A program made the position numbers and the translations under genes. Source: Cucumis sativus (taxonomy: Eukaryota > Streptophyta > Magnoliopsida > Cucurbitales > Cucurbitaceae). From it: a DNA stretch of 64,000 nucleotides. Location of the stretch: positions 1,116,001-1,180,000 of the forward strand of contig NC_026659.2 in NCBI RefSeq assembly GCF_000004075.3, in the 5' to 3' direction. Of the stretch, positions 24,392-36,025 are shown piece after piece; position 1 is the stretch's first letter; each line of letters opens with the position of its first letter. The notes under the pieces are model-generated. The model searched no databases, was not told where the DNA came from, and saw nothing but the letters and a program-made list of their open reading frames with translations.

Positions 24392-26644
24392 TTAGAATTT
24401 TCGTTTCCTTACCTTGAAACTCATTGATCGAACAACATCGTCGTCTGCTTGAAGTGTTGCCTCGAGAACTGCCATTGATTCGGGTTTTGTGAAGTAGGTG
24501 AAAAGGAGATTGATGCCATCCAAGTAAGTGTTGGTTTCACCAGCTTTGTTTTTCTTCTTGATGCTATATGCTAGTGGAATGAGCCCTTTGTTGAATACTT
24601 CAACATACATTGCACCCCCAGCAACAAGCAACTGCAAAATAGGCCATTCTTGTCAAACACTATGTTTAAAGAAAAACAATACTAACTTGATTGTCCCTTT
24701 ACCAAAGAATCACTTGCTTATTTAAGCTAAATTACGTCTTAATAGATGAAAGAAAAAGACATGCTTCAGTCAAGAGAGAAATCATTCAATCAACTAAGAT
24801 CATCGGTTGATGCTTACATCATATAAATCCACAGTTCGTAACTTCACTCCACAACCAGAAGTTTACTTAATCAAGGACGGGGAGAATTTCTGACAATAAT
24901 GAGATAAATATTACTGTGTTTTTATCGTGACAATGCACACACGCACAAGGGGGAAAAAATCTTGGTATTGCATTCAATGTTTTCATGATAAGGAGTGCAT
25001 GCTTGTAAGGAATATAAAATGCAAACAGTTCCTGTAGGAAATAAATTGCCCATTTAGGCAACTTTTCCTCCAAAAATGCAAGTAACTTTCCTGCCTTTCT
25101 TGAATGTTCTCTCATAAAAATTCTCAATGCTGCCACTTGCCTCTTTACAACAAAGCAATCAGCTAGTGCGCCTCTACATCAAAGTGTTGCTTAACACTAC
25201 AATATTTTTCAAGCACCAAAAGTTGGTTCATGGATTAAATGTGTAACATGAGATCAAAAGACTAGGTGTTTAGGATGTTGACTTGTTTATTCCAGACTAT
25301 AAGTTTGCTGTTCTTACGAACGATGTAAAGTTATATTACATGAATCTATATTTTATATTAAATATCGTATTTAAGAAATAAATAAATAAATAGTCTAAAC
25401 TCACCAACTAATTACAAGTTACACAAACTCAAGTTTACAAAAACCGATTCCTTTCCGTAATACAAACATAGGTTATACAAAATCCAACCTTTGTTAGGGT
25501 TCATAAACTCACGTTTATTGATAGTTAAATATCCCTAAAGTTCAATGAAAAAACTCTTTCATCAAAGAAATAAAAGAATCCATTCATCCCTACATATTAG
25601 ATGAACATGAAGTTACATCTCAAAACCAATTGGCAACAAGAGAAGTAATGCATACCTCTCCATCTTTTGGTCCACCCATTCTTGGGTCAGATCTTTTTTT
25701 CCCCAATACTTGATTGAACTCCCAATACCATATTAGATAAACATAGAGTTTTATATAAAAATCAATTAGCAACTAGAGGAGTGGCTCATGTGTTGCTCTA
25801 TCTCTTCAACGTGAAATTCTCACCACTAGTGTCTCCATGGGACTTAGAAGGCTGACACAACAAAAGGTTCCCTCTTCTTGGGAACCATACACTCAAACAG
25901 AGCAAACTACTCATATATTAGAAATTTTCAACTGCATTTCCATAAAAGCTACTGGTTTTCATTAACTACGCCCTAAGTTTTCATGAGCTATCCATGACTT
26001 GAATAATGTGATCGGATTCAGGCAATGACAATCTCCGACCTCATTACTTCTTATGTGGCTTATCAGAAAGGCCGCAAGGAGTATATGATCTTAAGCCCAA
26101 TTTAAACAGAGCAGCAAACTGAATTCTCTCAGATATGAAACTAGTCTAAACAAATTTCCGTTTTCCTTTGGTCTTTCGTCAGAAACCAGAGAGAACTACA
26201 GAAGAGGGGAAAGACAACAACACAGTAGCAACATTTCAGAGATGATACTACCTCTTCGTATTTCTCGGTGAAAGCGAGTCTCTCGTCTTCAGACATGTCA
26301 GGCCTCAAAACCACCATACTCTCGTACTTTCGAAGTCCAGGAGGGCACTGAGGCTCCTCCTTTTCTTCGAGGGCAGTGGCAAATCCTGTTCCTGGAGGGG
26401 CAGGCGGTTCATCCTGACTTCCGAGCCCACCTTCGAAGAACGAACCTGAAAATTCAAGAGTTTGCGCTTTTACGGACAATCCGAGACCCAAAGCAGGGCC
26501 GATTCCGTAGGGAGAAAAGAGGGGTTTGGAGAGTTTGAGGGCAAAGGGGAAAGAAATTTGATTCGTGAATGGGGTAAGGAAAGGGGATTTGGAGGAGAGA
26601 GGAGAAGTTGAAGAAGTAGCGGTGAGAGTGGAAGTGAAGGCCAT
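24392..26644 (-). CDS. RPS6: Plastid 30S ribosomal protein bS6 (bS6c), two exons
   Basis: Structural component of the small subunit of the chloroplast ribosome, nuclear-encoded and imported. Exons on the minus strand: 26644-26252 and 24631-24392, about 210 residues, separated by an intron of 1.6 kb. The N-terminus (MAFTSTLTATSSTSPLSS) is rich in Ser/Thr and hydroxylated residues with almost no acidic residues, as in a chloroplast transit peptide. An acidic/Pro-rich linker follows, then the S6 fold starting at KYESMVVLRPDMSEDE and continuing LLVAGGAMYVEVFNKG, LAYSIKKKNKAGETNTYLDG and LLFTYFTKPES. It ends SFKVRKRKF. The frame is open upstream of the chosen ATG, but 26644 is the first ATG that gives a transit-like N-terminus. 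A donor-like AAG/GTAAGG sits within the last codons, but the known plastid S6 C-terminus supports reading through it. Confidence 0.92.
24632..26251 (-). other. Large intron of the bS6c gene
   Basis: The 1.6-kb intron has open frames on the minus strand (for example 24867-25136) that do not match the S6 protein or any domain I recognise. Direct phrases near 25600-25640 and 25725-25790 (a stretch about a plant-typical ATTAGATAAACATAGAGTT wording) look related to each other, suggesting a local duplication or repeat. No conserved element is evident. Confidence 0.5.
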
Positions 26645-26836
26645 GTTATTTCGAACGAGTTCTGCTATTGGGGCAGACTCGAAATTCAGTGGCAACAAGG
26701 AGATAGCATAGTGGAATCGTTGAAATGAAGTAGATATGGATAAGAGGGTATACACCTTGGTGCAGGATAATAGAGCATTCAAGAGGGATGGAAACACCAC
26801 ATTGATTTTTGGTAAAAGTGTAAAAAACCCACCCAC

Positions 26837-28960
26837 AGAGTTATTTTTTTAATCTAGTAAAATCACATTAACTGAACCCTTGTTTTTCATCGAGTCAATT
26901 ATGTTAACAAAATCCACACGTTCTTGTCGATTCTAACTACGGGTTAGAATTTATGTCCTAAACAATTTAAATCGATAATTTATTAATCAAATTGTTATTA
27001 ATATTATGAGTGAATTGAATATTGTAACCTTCAACTAAGGTTTCACATCAATTTAATGAGATTTAAAGTGTATAAAAAGACATAAATTTAGATCAAATTC
27101 AAGTATATAGTCTAAACGGTCCATAATATATGAATAAAATTGGACACTTTATTTTAGTAAAACTATGAATGCATCATGCTTTATAGTTAGTATAAATGAT
27201 GTAATCCTGAATCGTTCATGTAAATACATGAAAACAAAAACATCATATACAAAGAGTTTATATAAAACTGAAACCATGAAATAATCATTCTTTTGCTACA
27301 ACATCATCTCCTTTTTAAGACCAGATATTTCTTTTCATTGATGACCTAACCTAATCATTAACTCCTACGCACACGAGATTGTTCTTAGATTTACATATGT
27401 AAGGGAAGACTGGATGGATAGTTGGAGACGTATGATGCAAGAAGAAATTCACTCATGCCTTTATAAGAATTAGTAGATAAATTGTTCTAACTCAATCCAA
27501 GTCTTGAACAAGAAGTCTCACCTTCTCGTTGGTTCAAGAGGGATTTAGTTTGTAAATTGGACTTTAAACTAATTGGTCGGAGAGAAATTTGGTTTAAATT
27601 AGGTTTATGCATGTTAACTTCTAATAGGATTAGATGCAATTAGAGTAATTTTAATCTCAATTCGTCTAACATTTTCTATTCGAAGTTATCTCGATTGAGT
27701 TAGATTTGTAAGAATGTTAATTCTTGTGTGATAATTTTAGTCTCAATTCGAACAGAATCTACTCATAATCTAACAGGCACCTACTCTTAAGCCACCTGAA
27801 TCTAGATCCTTTAGATATTGCATTATGAGGGATTCTTTTTTGAAAAATTCTGAGAGGGATTATGTATGTTTGGTATTCGAATGTTTGGTGGTTTCTAGTT
27901 TTATTTACCTAAGCTTCAAAATAAAATATGGAGTCTGTGGGTCCCGCTGTTCACATACAATATCATCAATGGTGACTTATCGAATTTGGTACTCACCTAC
28001 CCCAGGCAATTGTCCCACCTCTCCTAATTTTCAGATGCCATTATGCTCAAATGGAGTAATGTGACAATGAGTAGAAGTGGTAGTCATCCCACTAAAGATG
28101 ACTATCCTAGTTCAGCTAAAAGATAACTCGATCCAACATTTTCCTTTTTTCGACCTAACCTACCTAAGTATCACAAATTGTTGTGCATAACACCATACCG
28201 ATGTATCCTCCCTCAATTTAGCTTGACAACTCAACTAAGACGCTCAACCAAGATTTGATGTGGATTTGTGATCAAATTCCCACTTCAACAAGTTTAGGTT
28301 TAAACTTTTAAATGTATTTGCTTAGTTTAACTTTTGAAATATCTAATAAATTGTTTTAACTCTAACGACTTTTGACTTAGGCTAAATGTGTCAAACTCTA
28401 TAAAATTCTAATTTATCCAATCTCAACTTAAATCCAAATAAACTTATAATTCAATCGGTATTATATAAATCAGATCAATTAACTATGTAAGAAGAGAGTT
28501 TTTTCGTCTTTTAAGTTCAAGTTCAAACATGTAAAGGTAAGCGATTAAAATCTTTAACCTTATAGTTGAAGATATATGTTAAACTATATTTAAGTTGGAA
28601 AAAAAATAATTTTTCATTTCAACCTAAATATTTAGAATTTATAGCACAAAATCATTATTAAAGTTTTTTCTAATCCAAAATCTATACCTAAACAAACTTG
28701 AGAGATCAATCTTTTTTGTTTATAGTTATACCTATGAATAGAAGAAATATATGGGCATGTCGGACTAGAGACCTAAAAATGCATTTGCGTGCTGAAATCA
28801 CTTGGTACTTAATATACGGAGAATGCATCACTAATGTGATAAAATATTATTAAAAAAAAAAAAAGTAATTTTCATATAAGGCGAGAACGAATGTAGTTTT
28901 TCTGACCTGTGTCGTAGCCTGTAGGCGCTGCGTCGCATATTTAAATATGAATTGGCAAGC
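26837..28960. other. Spacer between bS6c and ZGRF1-domain genes
   Basis: About 2.1 kb between bS6c (upstream side) and the 3' end of the next minus-strand gene. It is AT-rich with a less AT-rich island near 27920-28060 that carries short open frames without domain content. The first part is the bS6c promoter; the last few hundred bases, including a poly-A tract near 28851, would hold the 3' UTR of the neighbour. Confidence 0.55.
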
Positions 28961-31900
28961 TCAAATTCCAAGATCAAAACTTGGGAATGCATGCATTTCT
29001 CTTTCGTATGTAATCTCTTCGCAGATTTTCCCTTCGTCGTCGTTGACAAGGCTACAAGCAGTAGAGTCACTTCTCCTAGGAATTGAATTTCTGAGAGAAA
29101 TACTTTCGGCCTCCACATGGTCTGACCGAAGAAGCTAAGCAAACATTTTGGAAAGGAATAAAACCAGAGCCAAGACATGAGAAACTTACTAAAGATCTTA
29201 TATGGCAATCATCTAACGTACATTCGATGTACACGAAAGAGAAATTTAACCACCTTGCTGGACTGTCCGAATTCACCATCTTCTGTCAATGTTTCGGCAT
29301 TACCAGTGAATGTTGCTGCAGGATCAAGGTATACACAAATCCGTGATTAGGCTCGACAATGTCATAGTAAAATTACAAAATTTAGACTTAAACTGAACTG
29401 CATTTGCACGAGATCACATTGAGTTAGAGCAATGGATTGGCTGTTTTCTGTATTCTTAATTGATTCCCTCGTGTTCTGTCCTTCACTTGGTTTTTGATGA
29501 GATTGGTAATCTTTAGGAAGATGCAATGCCTCCGCAAGGGAAGGTTTAGGGTTACGTGACGAAACAGATACGCTAATATTTTCATCTGTATGACCGGAAG
29601 AAAGGTTCACTCTACCCCTTGGTCTTTGAAGAATGGACAATATTTGATGGGCTTCATGATATAAAACAAAAAAATATTTAGTTAAAAGGGAACCAAGCAA
29701 AAACCAGTAATGAGTTCAGACAGAATTCATAAAGTAAGCATTCGCAAACCATCCCGTAAAGACTTTTGCGTAGTCTCCCTGCCCGATCCATTTTCATCTC
29801 CACCAGAAATGCAAAAACTTGCGTCCTTTCTAATATCACATTTTCTGTCGCCGAGCTCTACTGAATTTGACCAAAGGTTGCATAGCAAGCCAGAAAGATT
29901 ATTAGATAGATATACAAACATTGGTTTAGAAACTATGTGTTACATAAGCATTGGACCTTTGACACTTTCGCATGCCTCGCCAATCTCCACCAAGTATTTT
30001 GGTAGCTCAAGTTTCTCCCCCACCCTCACATTTTTAGATAAACTTAAGTGTTTACGGCTTAATATGTTTCTATCTTCATTCAGTAAAGTAACCTGAAATA
30101 ATTGTAAGAGTTAGTCTCATAAAAAAGATAACAAGAAACCCTTGCAACTCATCAGATTTATTTTTATAAAAAAACTGTAGATCGGGTTTAGGGTATCCTA
30201 TCCTAAATTTTCCACCTTTCTTGTACATCGGCTATACAATCTAAATTTGCATTCATAGTAATCGAACAACTGTAGAACTTTATAATGAACAGCATGCCCC
30301 AGAAGTGATCAATTAATTGATAGCAGCTGAAATTTTGGGTACACTACCTATTGTTAGAGTAAGACATCAGTACTTCTGATGTTCTTTTTTAACAATCTAC
30401 GTTGTACCTTTAGGCAAGTATCCATTTGTATCCATCGGATCAAAATTTCTGTTTGGCTTATGTAAACAGTTCAATTGAAACATGAAACTCATATTGTGTA
30501 CTAAAACTTAGATTCGAGGGGGAAGGGAGTGACCCAATAGTAATGTCGTACAACTGAAAAACAGAAAGCAGTTAATATGGTGTTCAATGCAAAGTAAATT
30601 AACCTGCATTTGGTGAGAACCAGATGAGGAAATTTTGATGATCCCATTATGATATTTCTTGGACTTCTGAGTTATCTGACTAGTGTACAAAACATTCCAT
30701 TCTGCACTAAAACACTAAACATGTCTAAGTAGAAGCACAACGAGAGAAATACAGACTTCATGATACTTTATGGCCGAATGAGCAAAAAGATGAACGATGC
30801 TGAAATTTCATCTACAATCATTATGTGACAGAAATTAATGTAGCAAAAACAGCTGACCTTTTCCAGTTGATATTTCATTTTCACTGAAACAGCTTTTCTG
30901 TCCATGGAGTACGCTTGCTCCCCCTTCTTTAGAACTAGTACCTTCATTTAAGGGAATTTTAGAAGGCTTATGGTCCTTTTCACATTCTCCAATTTCTACT
31001 AAATGAGCATCAAAGGCTATTGATTCTCCAGATTTTACTGTTTCGTGCTTCTTAATAAATCTGCTGTCCAATAGTTTCCTGTTTTCATCAAAGAGCATGA
31101 CCTGCAGAAAGAAAGACCGAGAGAGGTACGGCAGAAACTTTACTTTTCAATTGAATATTTTCTAAGGGTAAGAAACTGCTTTGAGAAACGTATGGACTGC
31201 AGGGGCATACAAAAGAATAAGGGAGTCCGACTAAGTGTGTAGAAGGATTCCAGTCTAAAAGAACAAAACTAAAATCATAACTACAAAAGGTAGAGACGGA
31301 TTCCCACAAAGACACATTAAACACGACCACCTCCCAAACCTCACTGATATCTTGACTTCCCGTCGAATATTACTGTTCCTCTCAAACTCTTGGCCTACCT
31401 TTCAATTGATTATTGATCAACAGTTCATCGTGATGACATATACCCCCACAAAAAGCTCTAATATATAAAAGTCACAAATTTAATAGTTAACAAATAACCA
31501 AGAAGTATGGTAGGCCTAATAAACCAGATAATTTAAGCAAACAACCGAGAAGTTAACCTGACTCCCGAGGGATCCACAAATAGAAAGTTTTAAGAAACCG
31601 TCGTGGAACTTCTTAGCTTTCTGAGTAATATTTGTGGTGTAAAGGACCTGCCACTCTACAAATATCATAAGATTAATCATGTGAGGATAGGGACGGGATA
31701 AAATAAATTGGTTAGATAACAAATTTGACTCTTTGAGGAATGTAAATATGCTTTAAAAAACATATTAGGGGCAGTAGTTGATTTTATTAACTGTTGTTAA
31801 TTAATTTATTTTGTCAGACGTACATAATGAACTGACGTATCCAACATACAGGGTACTTTCACATATTTCAATTACAATGTTTTCTCGAGACAGCAGGACT

Positions 31901-33132
31901 CATATTAATCGCCATTACGCTCTACTTCTATGGCATATTTTCCTCCTTCGCTAATTAAAAAGATCGTGACGATTTAACAAACCAGGAAAAAAATCGTGGA
32001 CTAACCTGTCTCTTCTGTCTTTCTAGTGTCTAGACTAGTTTGTGGCGATCCGTAGCACTTCAATCTTCTCTTCTTAAATTCTGGGGTGTAAAGGGAATGA
32101 CAATGTTACAACCGAATCTAAAGTACATTGGTACAAGCATGATGAGAATAAATGGTAATCACCAGTAAGATTACATCTACAGCCCAAGTTATGATTCGAA
32201 CTGCTTTAAACAAGCAATTGGAAGAACGATATAATAACAGAAATGGTGCATTAGCCAAATAATGGAAGTTACCTCTGATTATTTGTTGTGAAGGGCTGAA
32301 ACTCGGCCGAGTTTTATTCTTCTCTGCACCTGCTTTGTTTTTGAAGTAACAAACAAGAGAATAATACATCATAATCCAATCAGTAAGAGAATTGAACTTA
32401 ATCCCCTGCTCATTAATGATGGAAATTTCAAAAAAAAAAAAACGAAGGAAGAAAAACTAGGCTAATTACCAGAGCAAACTGAGTTATTTAGGATACTTTT
32501 CCCTCGGACCACACCAGAATTTTCAGATATCTTATCATCACCTTCTTGGAAATTCAGACCAGACTCCGGCTTCTGATCTCCTAGTGGAGTGTCAATGTCA
32601 ACTAGAAAACTGTTGAATATAAGCGTTTCGCCAGAGCAAATTACTTCATCTTGCTTTAACATTCTACATTCGAGGAGCTTCTCGCACTCATCATAGAGCA
32701 TTGTCTGTGAGTCAATCTAGCCATTAGAACAAATCCACTAGGCTAACAATTAAAATGAGAAACATAAATTTGGAAGAATCAACCAAATCAGCACAATGTT
32801 ATCCCAAATCAAAATCAAAACCACACAAACCAACTATCGAATCACATCTCAACAATTCTAAAGCTCTAAATCCAATTCTAGGATTCATCGCCACTAATGC
32901 TAGTTAATGCCATACTTTCCTGTCCAAAATCGCCGAAATTCGACACGTTCTTCTGCAGAATTACATATCTACAAGTCCAATAAAAAGATGTGTAGTGAAG
33001 TAAAAGCGTGAATGAAATAGAAACCTTGTTGCTGGAACGGTGGATGTCTAAGAAACCATCGTGATAAACTTTGCGCTTCTGCTTAAGGTGCTTCGTATAG
33101 GTCACCTTCCATCGATTCGTTATTTCTCCCAT
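28961..33132 (-). CDS. Protein with three tandem ZGRF1/DUF2439 domains
   Basis: Function in plants not established. The ZGRF1/DUF2439 domain is also found in yeast Mte1 and human ZGRF1, which act with DNA helicases in recombination and repair, so a nuclear DNA-repair role is a fair inference. My exons (minus): 33132-33025, 32704-32470, 32329-32273, 32080-32006, 31655-31558, 31101-30858, 30701-30604, 30092-29944, 29844-29750, 29651-29394, 29315-29254, 29134-28961; about 550 residues. Three repeats are clear: RWKVTYTKHLKQKRKVYHDG (about 5-75), WQVLYTTNITQKAKKFHDG (about 160-230) and WNVLYTSQITQKSKKYHNG (about 274-345), each completed across an intron by an MLYDE/MLFDE/LLNED half. The tail contains DAHQILSILQRPRG. 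Two junctions are uncertain: the short intron at 29845-29943, invoked to skip an in-frame TAA, and the donor near 29394. Confidence 0.8.
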
Positions 33133-33279
33133 TGCCTGTGCTTCTTCTTCTCTCTCAACCTCCTCACAGATCAAATCAGATCAAACTCACTGAGATCGTC
33201 TCTTGCAATTGCAGCGAATAGAGTTGAATTTCGTCGAGGAATTCCTTGTGGCGGGAAATTATCCGTCCGACGAAAATGA

Positions 33280-36025
33280 CCTCCCCGCCCGCCCGCTGAT
33301 TTCAAGTAAAAAAAAATCGAAACCTCCTTTTTTTTTAATCTAAAAAATTTATATCTCACAATAATAATTCGGTAAATTTAAATTAAAGTTATTTCTTGAT
33401 ATAACTAAATAAATCAAAATATAAATATATAACTAAAATAAATTGTAATAGATCAAAATATAAATATATAACTAAAATAAATTGTAATAGATCAAAAATA
33501 TAAGTATATAACTAAAATAAATTGTAATAGATTAAGATAGATAGACTATTATATATGTCTATTTGTATTATCATATGTTAGTAATTTATCTCAATTGTGA
33601 TATTTTCTTGTATGTGTAAAAAAAAATATAACTTTTTGTTCTTTTAAATGTTTGTTTTTTATTATGAACAACAAAGGATACACTTTAACACTCTTGAGCA
33701 AATTTCATTCAACAAATATTATGAAAACACAACAGTTTGATTAATGTTAAGTCATAAATTGAACTTTTAAGTGAAGAGAGATTGCAACGTTTTAAAATTC
33801 CAACTAAGTATAACAAAATATGTTCTAATAAAGCTAACAAAAAATGTGAAAAAATACAATTATACTTTTAACTTTAAGAGTTATATCATATATGGGACAC
33901 CCAATAATATTACATGGGATTTTTTATGCATACAAAAATAACCCAAAACTAATCAACAATATATTCATCTAAAAAAGTTAGAAATATATAATTATTTTGA
34001 TCATTCATAATGTAGTACTCTTTCTTCTAATATGTGATTGGAGTGCACATGTGATTTCATTTATTAATAGAGAGTTATGATAGAAAGCCTAATCACTCAG
34101 GCTTGGTTGATTTTTACTTCACCAAAATTAATTATGGGTTTATCACAATCGTTTTCAATAGTATTGGATTATTTAAGTTTTGTACTTTTTTTAGCAAGCT
34201 CATAAGCTGGGGTTTCAACGGCTATCTATTGCATTATTTGATATCTTAAATTATATTTCTAATAGATCATCCACGATAGATAACGATTATGTTATTTGAT
34301 AATTTTGTGATTCACTATCAAATTAATCCCTTTTATATATATATATTAAATTAATGACATGTGTGTTCATGCAGAATTGTAATTTTGCGGTTTCTTCGAA
34401 AACCTCGATGCAGAATCATAGGTTCCTCAATAATCAGTTACATCCGATCTTTTCATAATTCATCATTCAACAATTAATGACACGTAGTTCTTAATTAGTT
34501 GAGAGTTACAATTTTATAAACATGGCTTATCTAAATAAATTAATAAGACCGAGATTATCGATAATGATCAATACAAATCTAATGAGATAACACATAGGGA
34601 GGCAGCCTAAGTCAACAAAATATAGATGAGAGATAAAGTTGGTAAGATAGTGATAGTTTGCACAGTCCCAACAAAGACTTGTATGGTTACAACATTAATG
34701 TATAAAGAATTTAAAGAGCTATTCATGAATTGATGGGTTAAGAATATAACTTCCATCATATTTTACGCAACAACACCTAAAATGCAATTTTTTTCTTGGG
34801 TCTAGTTTATGTATCTCTCTTAATAAAGACGACAACATACAACTCAAAGAATCTAATTACAATCAAAGTCATAGCCCCCTCTGAGGATATAAACAACAAT
34901 GGAAGGAAAATATTTATCTCCAAAACTTAAAAAACGAAGGTCACTAGAAGAAGAAGAAGACGCCAAAGTTGTTTGATCATGAAAATGTTGTTCTCAAACC
35001 TTTGATTCCTCCACATAATATTAAGAGTTCAAATTCAACTATTGATAATTTAGGGTTAGTTAATACAAGAATTTTCTTTTGTCTCAAACAGAGTATAGGT
35101 ATGAAGGTTAATCAATTTTATTTTTAATTTAAAATTTTGTATATATATGATATGGAAGTGTTCTTTGAGGTTTTTAAAAGATGAAAAATAATTCAACCAA
35201 TGGTGACACCTACTGCCCTTTTTGAGACCCCTTTGAAATCTAGCTAACTTCAAAACAAATTAAACCATTCCTAAAGACTTTTGTTTTGCAAAGATATTTT
35301 ACCCTAAAACACACAAAGTTCAACCATTTTGTTTCCTGATAAAACAGTAGCAGTTTTCAAATTTTCTTTAAGAGTGACAAACTATCCACAAGCAACCCCC
35401 AAATCCATACACTAACTTCCGTGATAACTTGTGGATAAATAAGTAAAAAGTCATAATCTATACACTATAACTCTATGAGAATCTTTAGAAAAGATATGAT
35501 AAATCTTAGGTTTGATGTAATATATATTTCTCGTGTTAGGTAAAATTGTGATAAAGACATAAACATGAATGAATTAAGAAATTTGCACTATAAAAAATTA
35601 CATTATTTTAATTGCCATTTTAATTTCTAGAAATTTGTTATATTAAAATAAAATTATTTATTTTCCATTCACCACACATATGTTATGGGATAATAATTTC
35701 AAATTTGAACACTTAAAAATTCCAAGAATATACTGAGAGAAAATCATCCAAAATGTAGATCAAAATGCCTTTTATTTTTCCCTCTCTTTTCTTGTCAAGG
35801 AAAAAAAAAGACCCCCAAAAGAAAGAAAAAAGAAAAAAGAAAAAAAACCCAAACCCAAACCACAATTATTATCATTACTTTTTTGCTTAAGTAAAATAAT
35901 AATAACAATTAGGTTTATTCATGAAAAAGAAAAACCATATAATTCCAAAATCTCTTCTTTTTTTAAATAATGAATTGGGTTTTTACGCATCCAACTCATC
36001 CAAGCCGGCGCCGTCCGTCGGGCGA
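33280..36025. other. Spacer between ZGRF1-domain and SWEET genes
   Basis: About 2.7 kb. The part nearest 33132 is the promoter and leader of the ZGRF1-domain gene, with a less AT-rich CCCGCCCGCC patch near 33286. The rest is AT-rich, with a three-copy 39-40 bp tandem repeat at 33412-33534 and the presumed SWEET 3' UTR just before 36026. No gene is recognisable. Confidence 0.6.
33412..33534. repeat. Three-copy tandem repeat, 39-40 bp period
   Basis: The phrase AACTAAAATAAATTGTAATA recurs at about 33431, 33470 and 33510, each preceded by a near-identical AT-rich ATCAAAATATAAATATAT block. Copies differ by a few bases and one length change. Confidence 0.85.

Noticed and set aside
24867..25136. 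89-residue minus-strand frame in the bS6c intron
   Set aside because: It has no S6-like content and starts without an ATG that fits a gene model; intron sequence explains it.
27825..28064. 79-residue plus-strand frame in a less AT-rich island
   Set aside because: No domain, no promoter or splice context; kept only as a note in the spacer entry.
29710..30096. 128-residue plus-strand frame
   Set aside because: It is the antisense shadow of the third ZGRF1 domain and tail exons.
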